Below are positions 1 to 7,222 of a stretch of 33,902 bases of DNA, in pieces (positions within the stretch are counted from its first letter, which is position 1; each line of letters starts with the position of its first letter). The notes beneath the pieces are model-generated. The model saw only the letters and a list, made by a program, of their open reading frames with translations, had not been told where the DNA came from and searched no databases. Source of the DNA: CAYPEK01 sp964409645 (GTDB lineage Bacteria; UBP15; UBA6099); contig CAYPEK010000040.1 in NCBI GenBank assembly GCA_964409645.1, forward strand, positions 1-33,902, written 5' to 3'. The position numbers were made by a program, and so were the translations under genes.

Positions 1-1155
1 GTCATCTCCATCTCCACCGGCGAAGACATCGGCTCCGTCATTCTCGGTTTCAACGAACTCGACGGCGGCAAAACGATGGGGCTTGCATCTTTCGGCGGCA
101 GAACTGACGTTTACCCGCATTCGATTTTCGACAACATGAACGGCGACATCGTAGGAAAGGGACTTCCGGAAAAGAATCCGCTCCTGCACGACTTCACCGC
201 GGACTACGCGAAATGGCTGTACAGATGCGCGCCGCGCGGGCCGGGCGATCCGATAACAAAAAGACATGCCGAGATAGCCGCTTACGCCCAGAGAGAAACC
301 CAGTGGGTAATGCTCGAACTCGCACGGCACGCCCATGAAATAACCCGAAGTCAGAATCTCTGTCTATCGGGCGGCGTGGCGCTTAATTCAATTGCCAATA
401 AGATTCTGCTCGACGAAGGCCCGTTTGAGCGTATATTCATACAGCCCGCGGCCTCGGATACCGGAACCCCGCTCGGTTGCGCGCTGTTCGGGCTCCATGT
501 CATTCTCGACGAACCTCGCGAGTATGTAATGAAAGACATTTTCCTCGGAAAATCCTATTCGGATGACGAGATAGAAAAAATGCTTCAAAAATCGTCGGGG
601 ATCAAATGGACACAGCCGAAAAATATACATAAGAAATGCGCCGAACTGATATCGGAGGGCAAAACAGTCGGCTGGTTTCGCGGCGGCTCCGAACTCGGCC
701 CGCGCGCGCTCGGTCACAGGTCAATCCTCGCGGATCCGCGCAACCCGGGGATGAAGGATCACCTGAACGCATCGGTTAAACACCGCGAGCCGTTCAGGCC
801 TTATGCGCCGGCGGTACTTGAGGATAAATATCAGGACTATTTCGAGATGGACCGTCCCAGCCCGTTCATGCTTTATGTAGCAAAAGCCAAGCCGGATAAA
901 TCGGATATGATACCTGCGGTCTTGCACATCGACGGAACAGCCCGGCTTCAAACTGTGAACAAGGAGTTCGATTCAGATTTTTACAAGCTGATAAAATCAT
1001 TTGAGGCCATTACCGGGATACCGATGATTCTTAACACTTCGTTCAATGATGCTGGTGAACCGATTGTGGAAACACCGGAAGATGCCGTCTCACTATTATT
1101 GAGAACTGGACTCGATTATTTAGCAATAGAGAGTTATTTAGTTGAAAAACTGTAG
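1..1155 (+). CDS. NodU/CmcH-type carbamoyltransferase, C-terminal part (5' end outside window)
   Basis: The frame is open from base 1 with no start, so the N-terminus is cut by the window edge; 384 residues and a TAG stop remain of a family usually about 550-600 residues long. Visible family motifs are CLSGGVALNS, SDTGTPLGCA, the block GGSELGPRALGHRSI and PFRPYAPAVL, which belong to the end of the Kae1/HSP70-like domain and the C-terminal carbamoyltransferase domain. Family members move a carbamoyl group from carbamoyl phosphate, through a carbamoyl-adenylate, to a hydroxyl on a sugar, antibiotic or glycan. The substrate cannot be told from this fragment. The gene ends at a bidirectional terminator facing the phasin-like gene. 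Sugar or cell-surface decoration is a guess that needs the upstream genes. Confidence 0.9.
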   Translation, partial: VISISTGEDIGSVILGFNELDGGKTMGLASFGGRTDVYPHSIFDNMNGDIVGKGLPEKNPLLHDFTADYAKWLYRCAPRGPGDPITKRHAEIAAYAQRETQWVMLELARHAHEITRSQNLCLSGGVALNSIANKILLDEGPFERIFIQPAASDTGTPLGCALFGLHVILDEPREYVMKDIFLGKSYSDDEIEKMLQKSSGIKWTQPKNIHKKCAELISEGKTVGWFRGGSELGPRALGHRSILADPRNPGMKDHLNASVKHREPFRPYAPAVLEDKYQDYFEMDRPSPFMLYVAKAKPDKSDMIPAVLHIDGTARLQTVNKEFDSDFYKLIKSFEAITGIPMILNTSFNDAGEPIVETPEDAVSLLLRTGLDYLAIESYLVEKL

Positions 1156-1213
1156 TTATCATGATTTATCTTAAGATATCGTAATATTTATATTAAATTC
1201 GATAAAAAACAAA

Positions 1214-1250
1214 AAAGCCCTCTGTATGAGGGCTTTATCTTTTGTTTTTT
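1214..1250. terminator. Bidirectional intrinsic terminator
   Basis: A perfect 9-bp stem (AAAGCCCTC, loop TGTAT, GAGGGCTTT; 1214-1236) is followed on the plus strand by a T-rich run ending in TTTTTTT. On the minus strand it is followed by TTTTGTTTTTTA. It lies between the convergent carbamoyltransferase and phasin-like genes and can stop both. Confidence 0.9.
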
Positions 1251-1265
1251 TGCTAAATATCGAGG

Positions 1266-1628
1266 TTATTTCTTAACCTGCGCCTTTTTCACTGCTTTTT
1301 GCAGCTTGGAAATCTGTTTTTCGAGCTCCTGAATGTCCTCTTTTGTTACGAGGCCGAATTCCGCGAAAACCTTGTTGGCGCGCTCTTTTACCTTATCCTG
1401 CACCTTTTCGCGCTCTTCCTTGCTCTTGTCCATCCATTCGTCGAAGCGCTCTTCGCCGAGCTCGATCAGGTCTTCGAAGCGTTCCTGTATGGACTTCTTC
1501 GCTTCTTCGTCTCCGACCTCTTCCTCGACCTTGACCTCACGGCCTTCCACGAAATCCTGAATCAAATCCTGCATCTTAGCAAGTAAGCCTATCCCCGCGA
1601 AACCGACTTTTTCGATCTCAGTTGCCAT
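1266..1628 (-). CDS. Phasin-family (granule-associated-like) coiled-coil protein
   Basis: A 120-residue, highly charged, mostly helical protein. A short hydrophobic start (GFAGIGLLAKMQDLIQDFVEG, roughly residues 9-29) is followed by a long Glu/Lys-rich amphipathic helix. A C-terminal segment after FGLVTKEDI has a regular leucine/isoleucine heptad (ELEKQISKLQKAVKK). This layout matches small phasin or PHA-granule-associated proteins of the PhaI/PhaF type, which coat storage granules or act as stress-linked helical scaffolds. No PHA synthase or depolymerase gene is in the window, so a storage role is inference. The ATG at 1628 follows a GGGAGG ribosome site, and a consensus promoter lies about 70 bases upstream. 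It is monocistronic, between that promoter and the terminator at 1214-1250. Confidence 0.65.
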   Translation of the reverse strand: MATEIEKVGFAGIGLLAKMQDLIQDFVEGREVKVEEEVGDEEAKKSIQERFEDLIELGEERFDEWMDKSKEEREKVQDKVKERANKVFAEFGLVTKEDIQELEKQISKLQKAVKKAQVKK

Positions 1629-1697
1629 CTTGTGTTTCCTCCCTTTCCATAATATTTGTTTCTTATTTCCTCTCGAATCTTATCGAGCACACAAATT

Positions 1698-1725
1698 ATT
1701 ATAAACGACACATTAATTTTGTCAA
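1698..1725 (-). promoter_or_regulatory. Consensus sigma-70 promoter of the phasin-like gene
   Basis: On the minus strand TTGACA (1725-1720) and TATAAT (1703-1698) are separated by 16 bases. Both hexamers match consensus perfectly. The predicted start point near 1691 gives a leader of about 63 bases before the ATG at 1628. Confidence 0.85.
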
Positions 1726-1741
1726 TACTTTTTTAAAATTT

Positions 1742-1758
1742 AATTAATAATATTAATT
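1742..1758. promoter_or_regulatory. AT-only palindrome upstream of the phasin-like promoter
   Basis: AATTAATA-A-TATTAATT is a perfect 8-bp inverted repeat centred near 1750, about 60 bases upstream of the predicted phasin start point. It could be an operator or part of an UP-like AT-rich element, but palindromes arise easily in such AT-rich DNA. The rest of the 263-base gap 1629-1891 shows no gene or RNA that I recognise. Confidence 0.35.
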
Positions 1759-1891
1759 CGTTGTTGAATTTCATTAGAAACTGGCTGCTAACGCAATATC
1801 AATTCTCATTTTTTAATCTATCAATTTGATTTGACTGCTATTTTATTAAGGAATGTGTATTCGATCAAACAATTGTAGTAGTAAATAATAT

Positions 1892-2605
1892 TTAGGTATC
1901 ATTCTGTGATTTTCCTGATTTATTTATTCGATATAAAATCAAACTTATTTTTATATACAATATCATTAAAATTATAATCGCGCCGAAAACCACCGGGCAC
2001 AACACAAAATACCTCGATATATACACAGTGCTCCATAGATCAGCGTTTTTGTGACTTTGGGCTAAAGTGAGCAGTGCGGCTATCTGCTCATTGTATCTAT
2101 GGAATAAATAATCTTCTTGGCCTGTTACTCTTATATTAATTGTGTTTTTTTGGCCACCCGCGTTCTTTGAGCAGCTTTGAATGAATTCATCCACTATTTC
2201 GCGACTCTCGTTGCTTCCTATAACTCCGGCAATACCGTCGGATAGTTTTTCAACTTCCTCGCTTGTCTGCTCTTTTCTTTTATCGGATTTATATCCGAGC
2301 GTGTAATATTTTGTCGTCATCATCAGTTCCGGCGATTGTGAGCGCAACTTCACGCTGAAAACGGCTTTTTTCTGTTCCGGGCCTTTGTACAAAATATCTA
2401 CATAAGGCTCACGCCCAGTCATGCATTCGATCTTCCCGAAATTCCATCCGGGCACATCGACGGAATCTATGCCGCGCAAGAGTTTCTTCGAAACGGATTC
2501 ACAGTTCAACGTTGGCATTGTATTTACGCTAACAGCACGCGCCGTCAAACCACAAAGCACCACCGCTGCGGCAAGTAAACAATATATCACTACCTTTATT
2601 TTCAT
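1892..2605 (-). CDS. Hypothetical protein with N- and C-terminal membrane segments
   Basis: Not recognised. With the ATG at 2605 the product is 237 residues. A hydrophobic N-terminal signal/anchor (KIKVVIYCLLAAAVVLCGL) is followed by about 165 mostly polar residues likely outside the cytoplasm, then a second membrane span near the C-terminus (YFVLCPVVFGAIIILMILYI) and a short basic tail. The start is chosen because the ATG overlaps the stop of the upstream membrane-protein gene in an ATGA junction, a sign of translational coupling. The frame runs further upstream, but that stretch lies inside the neighbour. No catalytic motif is visible. The 3' end lies in AT-rich DNA with no clear terminator. 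Confidence 0.7.
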   Translation of the reverse strand: MKIKVVIYCLLAAAVVLCGLTARAVSVNTMPTLNCESVSKKLLRGIDSVDVPGWNFGKIECMTGREPYVDILYKGPEQKKAVFSVKLRSQSPELMMTTKYYTLGYKSDKRKEQTSEEVEKLSDGIAGVIGSNESREIVDEFIQSCSKNAGGQKNTINIRVTGQEDYLFHRYNEQIAALLTLAQSHKNADLWSTVYISRYFVLCPVVFGAIIILMILYIKISLILYRINKSGKSQNDT

Positions 2606-3210
2606 TTGCGTTCCACTCCATACTCTGAACTGAGCAGGAATATCCACAATCCGCAAAGAAATTCAGCCATCTCCCTCACGACAAATCCCCTGTAAGGCAG
2701 TTCACCCGACAATAAAACGGAAATCACTATGGGGATTGCGCAAATATATAATCCCGTCGATGGCGATGGCCATCCCATATCCAATAACTTCCCGCCGACT
2801 CGCGGGATGCGCAGAAAAATCAGTGTCACAACCGCATACCCGATTCCCATGTATATTGAAAGATCATTGATCCACTTCACATACGTCATGAATCCCGCAT
2901 AGAAAATCAATTTATCGTGCACGATGGGGGTAAAATCCATTCCCCATGATGTTTCCGACAGAAAAGACCAGAAGGCCACGAAAGCGGCAAGCCACGGGAT
3001 TAACCTCTTACCTTTTATCTTCCCGGCAACAATAAAATTCCCTGTCGCGAGAAAAAGAGGCACAGCGGTAACAGTGTCGAAAACTCCGAGCCAGTCGAAA
3101 AGAAAACGATACAGCTTTTCATTGTGAAAAATGAAATGAACCGCCGGCGGCAGCAATGCAAAAAACATGAACAGCGCCACCGCATGAGATGTTTTCAGTC
3201 TAAAGAACAT
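2602..3210 (-). CDS. Hypothetical polytopic membrane protein
   Basis: Not recognised as a known family. It has 202 residues with about six or seven hydrophobic segments (for example HAVALFMFFALLPPAVHFIF and LIPWLAAFVAFWSFL) and almost no soluble domain. The ATG at 3210 is preferred over an upstream in-frame TTG at 3243, because the likely promoter (-10 at 3231-3226) lies between them and would leave the TTG untranscribed. The resulting leader is only about 9 bases, with weak AGG as ribosome site, so near-leaderless translation is possible. It is co-transcribed with the next gene by a 4-base stop-start overlap, and the two products may work together at the membrane. Confidence 0.65.
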   Translation of the reverse strand: MFFRLKTSHAVALFMFFALLPPAVHFIFHNEKLYRFLFDWLGVFDTVTAVPLFLATGNFIVAGKIKGKRLIPWLAAFVAFWSFLSETSWGMDFTPIVHDKLIFYAGFMTYVKWINDLSIYMGIGYAVVTLIFLRIPRVGGKLLDMGWPSPSTGLYICAIPIVISVLLSGELPYRGFVVREMAEFLCGLWIFLLSSEYGVERK

Positions 3211-3225
3211 ATTCTGCCTGTTGGA

Positions 3226-3253
3226 ATTATATTCACCCTTCAACCCTTTTCAA
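3226..3253 (-). promoter_or_regulatory. Likely sigma-70 promoter of the membrane-protein pair
   Basis: On the minus strand TTGAAA (3253-3248), a 16-base spacer and TATAAT (3231-3226). It is divergent from the gcv promoter about 50 bases away, so the two units share a regulatory region. Confidence 0.6.
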
Positions 3254-3303
3254 ACTAAAAGCAAAACACAATTATTTCCCCCTTATTTTAGTCTCGGAAA
3301 CAG

Positions 3304-3331
3304 TTGATTCTGCGCGTGTGAAGCGTACAAT
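3304..3331 (+). promoter_or_regulatory. gcvT: Likely sigma-70 promoter of the gcvT operon
   Basis: TTGATT (3304-3309), a 16-base spacer and TACAAT (3326-3331). A start point near 3338 would give a leader of about 108 bases before the gcvT ATG at 3447. Confidence 0.55.
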
Positions 3332-3340
3332 AAACTATGA

Positions 3341-3410
3341 TCTCGAATCCGCCGTTCGGGAATTGGGATTCAAGTGTTTTAATCGGGTCCGCCGACTTCA
3401 GTCGGATCCG
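3341..3410 (+). other. gcvT leader with two stem-loops
   Basis: The leader can fold a first hairpin (GAATCC 3345-3350 with GGATTC 3366-3371 and an inner CC-GTTC-GG) and a second one (CCGACT 3392-3397 with AGTCGG 3400-3405, extended by GGGT/ATCC). Neither is followed by a T-run. I do not see the conserved core or the length of a glycine riboswitch. A regulatory role is only a possibility. Confidence 0.35.
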
Positions 3411-3446
3411 GAGATTTTAAACGGGGCCGGAAGAAAGGACGATGAA

Positions 3447-4538
3447 ATGACGAGTAAAACTGCTCTGTACGATGAACACCTTAAGCTGGGCGCGACGATC
3501 GTTGATTTCGCGGGCTGGGAACTCCCGGTTTATTACACGAGGCTGATCGAGGAACACGAAGCGACACGCGAGCGCGCGGGCTTGTTCGACATCGGGCACA
3601 TGGGAGAATTCGAGATCACCGGATCGTACGCATTCGCTTTCCTCCAGCACATGCTGTCCCGCGAACTGAAGCCTCTCGTTCCGGGGTTTGCGATGTATTC
3701 CACGATGCTCCACCCGGACGGCGGCACGATCGACGATTTGTTTGTCTATATGATTTCGAACGATCGCTTCATGATGGTGGTCAATGCGGCCAATGCGAAA
3801 AAGGACTGGGACTGGCTCAGCAGCCACGTCGAAGGCCGCGACGTCAAGCTAAAGGACATCAGCGGCGAGACGTCGAAGATCGACCTTCAGGGGCCGCTGA
3901 CGAAAAAAATCATGTCGAAAGTAGCGCCGGGCTTCACTCTTCCGGAGCGCTTCCACTTCACCGACGGCGAAGTTGCCGGAATCAAAACGCTCGTTTCACG
4001 CACCGGGTACACCGGCGAGGACGGCGTCGAACTTTACTGCAAAAACGAGGATGCCGCCAAGCTCTGGTGCGCAATCCTCGAAGCCGGCAAACCCGATGGA
4101 CTTCTCCCTTGCGGACTCGGCGCGCGGGATTCTCTTCGCGTAGAATGCTGCTACAGCCTCTACGGCCACGAGCTGACCGACCTGATTTCGCCGGTCGAGG
4201 CGGGAATAGGTTTTGTCGTCGGCAAGGAGAAGGACTTCATCGGCGGCGACGTTGTTAAAGCGCAACTCAAGGAAGGCGCGCCGAGAAAGCACATCGCGTT
4301 CGAGCTTGTGGACCGCGGCGTGCCGCGCGAACGCTACGAAGTGATGAAAGACGGCGAGGTGATCGGCGAAATAACGAGCGGCACATTCTCGCCGACACTC
4401 AAGAAGGGGATCGGCATGGCGCTCATAAAAGCCGGAACCGCCGCCGTCGGCGACACAATTTCCGTCATTATCCGCAACAAACCATACGAAGCAAAAGTCG
4501 TAAAAAAACCCTTTATATCTTTCCGAGGAGGAGAATGA
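3447..4538 (+). CDS. gcvT: Glycine cleavage system T protein (aminomethyltransferase)
   Basis: The T protein takes the aminomethyl group from lipoylated GcvH and passes the one-carbon unit to tetrahydrofolate, giving methylene-THF and ammonia. The 363-residue length is standard. Family signatures are FAGWELPVYY near residues 21-30, DIGHMGE near 48-54, GGTIDDL with the catalytic Asp region at 96-97, SRTGYTGEDG, and the C-terminal GEITSGTFSPTLKKGIG. The ATG at 3447 is chosen because AAAGGA lies 7 bases upstream and it gives the family N-terminus. The open frame extends to 3318 but only through non-homologous leader. The stop overlaps the gcvH start, so the two are coupled. gcvP (P protein) is not in the window and must lie elsewhere if the system works. 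Confidence 0.97.
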   Translation: MTSKTALYDEHLKLGATIVDFAGWELPVYYTRLIEEHEATRERAGLFDIGHMGEFEITGSYAFAFLQHMLSRELKPLVPGFAMYSTMLHPDGGTIDDLFVYMISNDRFMMVVNAANAKKDWDWLSSHVEGRDVKLKDISGETSKIDLQGPLTKKIMSKVAPGFTLPERFHFTDGEVAGIKTLVSRTGYTGEDGVELYCKNEDAAKLWCAILEAGKPDGLLPCGLGARDSLRVECCYSLYGHELTDLISPVEAGIGFVVGKEKDFIGGDVVKAQLKEGAPRKHIAFELVDRGVPRERYEVMKDGEVIGEITSGTFSPTLKKGIGMALIKAGTAAVGDTISVIIRNKPYEAKVVKKPFISFRGGE

Positions 4539-4930
4539 TGAACGTACCGGAGAATCTCAAGTATTCGAAATCTCACGAATGGGTGAAAATCGAGGGCGGC
4601 GAAGCGGTTGTCGGGATTTCCGACTTTGCTCAGGAGCAACTTACCGACGTCGTTTTCGTGGAACTGCCGCCGATTGGCAAGGTTCTCAAGGCGGGCGACG
4701 AGATCGCTCAGGTCGAGTCAGTTAAAGCAGTGTCACCGGTGTACTCTCCGGTAAGCGGAGAGGTGATCGAGGTTAATGACTCGCTCCCGGACGCTCCCGA
4801 AAAGGTCAACAACTCGCCGTACGACGAAGGCTGGATGGTCAAGCTGAAAATATCCGACGCGTCGGAAGCCGATTCAATGATGTCTGCGGCGCAGTATAAA
4901 GAGTTCATCGCCGCCGAAGGCGGCCACTGA
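4535..4930 (+). CDS. gcvH: Glycine cleavage system H protein (lipoyl carrier)
   Basis: A 131-residue lipoyl-domain protein that shuttles the aminomethyl intermediate between the P, T and L proteins. The lipoylation site is Lys64 in VESVKAVSPVYSPVSG, inside the usual hairpin, and the N-terminal KSHEWVKIE motif is typical. It starts in an ATGATG overlap with the gcvT stop after a strong GGAGGAG site, so either Met may be used. Encoded next to lipA, whose product makes the lipoyl group on this protein, it is probably the main lipoate acceptor of the operon. Confidence 0.97.
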   Translation: MMNVPENLKYSKSHEWVKIEGGEAVVGISDFAQEQLTDVVFVELPPIGKVLKAGDEIAQVESVKAVSPVYSPVSGEVIEVNDSLPDAPEKVNNSPYDEGWMVKLKISDASEADSMMSAAQYKEFIAAEGGH

Positions 4931-4952
4931 GCCGGACCAGCGAAGTAAACAC

Positions 4953-4972
4953 GGCGGCGCGAAGTCGCTGCC
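4953..4972 (+). other. Intercistronic stem-loop between gcvH and the oxidoreductase gene
   Basis: GGCGGCG (4953-4959) can pair with CGCTGCC (4966-4972) across a 6-base loop, with one G-U pair. There is no T-run, so it is not an intrinsic terminator. It could adjust mRNA stability in the 67-base gap or be chance in GC-rich DNA. Confidence 0.3.
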
Positions 4973-4997
4973 GATGCAACGAAAGTGAGAACTGCAA

Positions 4998-6344
4998 ATG
5001 GCGAGAATAGTCATCATCGGGTTGGGCGCGGGCGGATTCGCCGCGGTCCTCAGTGCGCGGAAAACGAGCCGCGACGCGGAAGTCGCCGTGATCGACGAGA
5101 AAGATTACGACCTGATGCACCCATGCGGCATTCCCTACGTTGTCGAGGGTGCGATCGGCAATTTTAAAAGCCTCAAGCACGACGTCAACCTGCCGGGCAT
5201 GCGCGTTGCGCACTACAAGCACTATCGCGCGTGCGGAATCGATGCGGCGGGTAAAAACGTTCTCGTCACAAACCAGTTTTCCGGCGAAGAAGAAAAGATC
5301 AGCTACGACAAACTGATTATCGCGACAGGTTCGTCGGCGGTGATTCCTCCGGTCGAGGGCCTGCGCGAACTCATGGACAGAGGCGCTTACACCGCGATGA
5401 ACCCGGACGACGCCGAACGCTTGCGCGCGGCGGCGAAAACGGCGCCGGACGCCGTGGTGCTCGGCGCGGGCGCGATCGGCCTCGAAATTGCTTCCGGGCT
5501 GTCGGATATAGGATGCAAAGTCACGCTCGTCGAGATGCTCGGAAATGTTTTCCCGAGGATGCTCGACCCGGACATTGCCGGCCTTCTCGAACAATATTTG
5601 AGCGAAGAAAAGAAAATCAATCTGAAACTCGGAGCGAAACTCGAAGCGGTCCGAGGCAACGGCAAGGTTGAAGAAGTCGTCGTGAGCGGCGAGACAATTC
5701 CGTGCGGGATGCTCGTTGTCGCCGCAGGGGTTAAACCGAACATCGAGATAGCCAAAAGCGCGGGCATAGAGACTGCCCCGAATGGAATAATCACAAACGA
5801 ACTGATGGAAACAAACGTGCCGGATATTTATGCGATCGGCGACTGCGCGAGAACATTCGACGCGCTTACAAAGAAACCCTGCTGGGTGCCGCTCTCCACG
5901 ATCGCTTACAGACAGGGAACAGTCGCCGGCGCGAACGCCGCGGGCGGCTCGGACAAATTCGCGGGCGTCGCGGGGGCTTTCGTTTCCAAAGTCGGCGAGA
6001 TGGAAGTGTCGTCGGTCGGCTTGTCCGTAGCGGCCGCGGAACAGGCGGGCTTCAAACCCGTATTCGGCAAGATTAAAGACCTTACTCGCCCGGACTGGTA
6101 CCCGAACGGGCGCGTCATCACCTTCAAAGTGGTGGCGGATCGCGAAACTCGCCGCGTCATAGGTGCGCAGGCGGTAGGAGTTGCTGGCGCCGCATGGAGA
6201 ATTAATGTTGTATCGGCGGCGATGGCGGCGGGAATGACTATCGACCAGTTGTCGGAAGTGGAACTTGCCTACTGTCCGCCGGTTTCGCAGACTTATGACA
6301 CTATCACGAAAGCGGCCGATCTCGCGATCCGCAAAATCAGATGA
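4998..6344 (+). CDS. FAD/NAD(P)-dependent disulfide oxidoreductase, CoA-disulfide reductase/NADH oxidase type
   Basis: A 448-residue two-dinucleotide-fold flavoprotein. The N-terminal FAD site is GLGAGGFAA (residues 8-16), the NAD(P) site is VVLGAGAIGLEIA, and the second FAD motif is DIYAIGDCA. The C-terminal dimer domain is present (SQTYDTITKAADLAIRKI). The redox centre is a single Cys43 in HPCGIPYVVEG, as in CoA-disulfide reductases, NADH oxidases and NADH peroxidases. The CxxxxC dithiol of dihydrolipoamide dehydrogenase is missing. It lies between gcvH and lipA, and its stop overlaps the lipA start, which is where an E3 subunit would make sense. Function in the glycine cleavage system is inference. 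Alternatives are CoA-disulfide or polysulfide reduction, or oxygen detoxification. Confidence 0.85.
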   Translation: MARIVIIGLGAGGFAAVLSARKTSRDAEVAVIDEKDYDLMHPCGIPYVVEGAIGNFKSLKHDVNLPGMRVAHYKHYRACGIDAAGKNVLVTNQFSGEEEKISYDKLIIATGSSAVIPPVEGLRELMDRGAYTAMNPDDAERLRAAAKTAPDAVVLGAGAIGLEIASGLSDIGCKVTLVEMLGNVFPRMLDPDIAGLLEQYLSEEKKINLKLGAKLEAVRGNGKVEEVVVSGETIPCGMLVVAAGVKPNIEIAKSAGIETAPNGIITNELMETNVPDIYAIGDCARTFDALTKKPCWVPLSTIAYRQGTVAGANAAGGSDKFAGVAGAFVSKVGEMEVSSVGLSVAAAEQAGFKPVFGKIKDLTRPDWYPNGRVITFKVVADRETRRVIGAQAVGVAGAAWRINVVSAAMAAGMTIDQLSEVELAYCPPVSQTYDTITKAADLAIRKIR

Positions 6345-7222
6345 GTGAACGGACCGAAATCAGCACGCAACGGCTGCCTGACTGGTTCAAGGTCAGGCTG
6401 CCGGGCGGCGACCGCTTTTCACACCTTAAGAAACAACTAACAGACGGAAATCTGCATACAATCTGCACTGAAGCGCGATGCCCCAACCGTGGCGAATGCT
6501 GGAACGCGGGAACCGCGACGTTTCTTCTTCTTGGGCCGACCTGTTCGCGGAACTGCGCGTATTGCCATGTGTCAACCGGCGCTCCCGCGCTACCCGACCC
6601 ACAGGAACCTCTCGCGACGGCAAAAGCGGCAGCTGCTCTCGGTCTTAAATATGTTGTGGTTACTTCCGTCACTCGGGACGACCTGCCGGACGGCGGCGCG
6701 GGCCATTTTGCTGAGACAATCAGGCAATTGCGAGAATTTCTTCCCGAAGCGCGCGTCGAGGTTCTCGTACCGGACTTCCTCGGTGATGAGAGCTCGATAA
6801 AAACAATACTTGCTGAAAAGCCTTATGTTTTCGGGCACAACATCGAAACGGTGGAAGCGCTTTTTCCGGCGTTGAGGCCTGAAGGCGATTTCAACCGTTC
6901 GATCTCGCTTCTTAATAAAGTCAAAGAACTCGATAATTCAATGATAACTAAATCGGGCCTGATGCTCGGACTCGGCGAAACCGACGAGCAGATTCGCGAA
7001 ACGCTGCGCGCACTGCGCGGCGCCGGAGTCGAGCGTGTAACACTCGGCCAATATCTTCGGCCGTCACGCGATCTCGCGCCGGTCAGGCGATTCATCACGC
7101 CGGATGAATTCAGCTCGTGGGAGCAAGAGGCGCTTTCCATCGGTTTCAATTGGGTCAAAGCAGGCCCGAAAGTGAGAAGCTCGTATCACGCGGAAAGCGA
7201 AGAAAACGAAAGTTCAATATAG
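6341..7222 (+). CDS. lipA: Lipoyl synthase
   Basis: A radical-SAM enzyme that inserts two sulfurs into octanoyl groups on carrier proteins such as GcvH. The auxiliary iron-sulfur cluster ligands C42, C47 and C53 (CTEARCPNRGEC) and the SAM cluster ligands C68, C72 and C75 (CSRNCAYC) are all present. So is the C-terminal RSSYHAE motif, whose serine binds the auxiliary cluster. The length of 293 residues is normal. The ATG overlaps the preceding stop (ATGA), so it is coupled to the oxidoreductase gene. No lipB or lplA is visible here, so octanoyl transfer must be encoded elsewhere. Confidence 0.97.
   Translation: MSERTEISTQRLPDWFKVRLPGGDRFSHLKKQLTDGNLHTICTEARCPNRGECWNAGTATFLLLGPTCSRNCAYCHVSTGAPALPDPQEPLATAKAAAALGLKYVVVTSVTRDDLPDGGAGHFAETIRQLREFLPEARVEVLVPDFLGDESSIKTILAEKPYVFGHNIETVEALFPALRPEGDFNRSISLLNKVKELDNSMITKSGLMLGLGETDEQIRETLRALRGAGVERVTLGQYLRPSRDLAPVRRFITPDEFSSWEQEALSIGFNWVKAGPKVRSSYHAESEENESSI

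Noticed and set aside
1739..1891. Possible short gene or origin-like AT-rich region
   Set aside because: It has no open frame of note, no DnaA boxes and no iterated repeats that I could see. It is best taken as AT-rich spacer.
3318..3446. Extension of gcvT to an upstream start
   Set aside because: The added 43 codons have no homology to T protein and begin inside the promoter; the ATG at 3447 has a good ribosome site and the family start.
3338..3446. Glycine riboswitch before gcvT
   Set aside because: The leader is too short for the tandem form, and I see no conserved aptamer core or terminator or anti-terminator pair.
4905..5594. A 229-codon minus-strand open frame inside the oxidoreductase gene
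   Set aside because: Arg/His-rich antisense shadow of the FAD- and NAD-binding domains.
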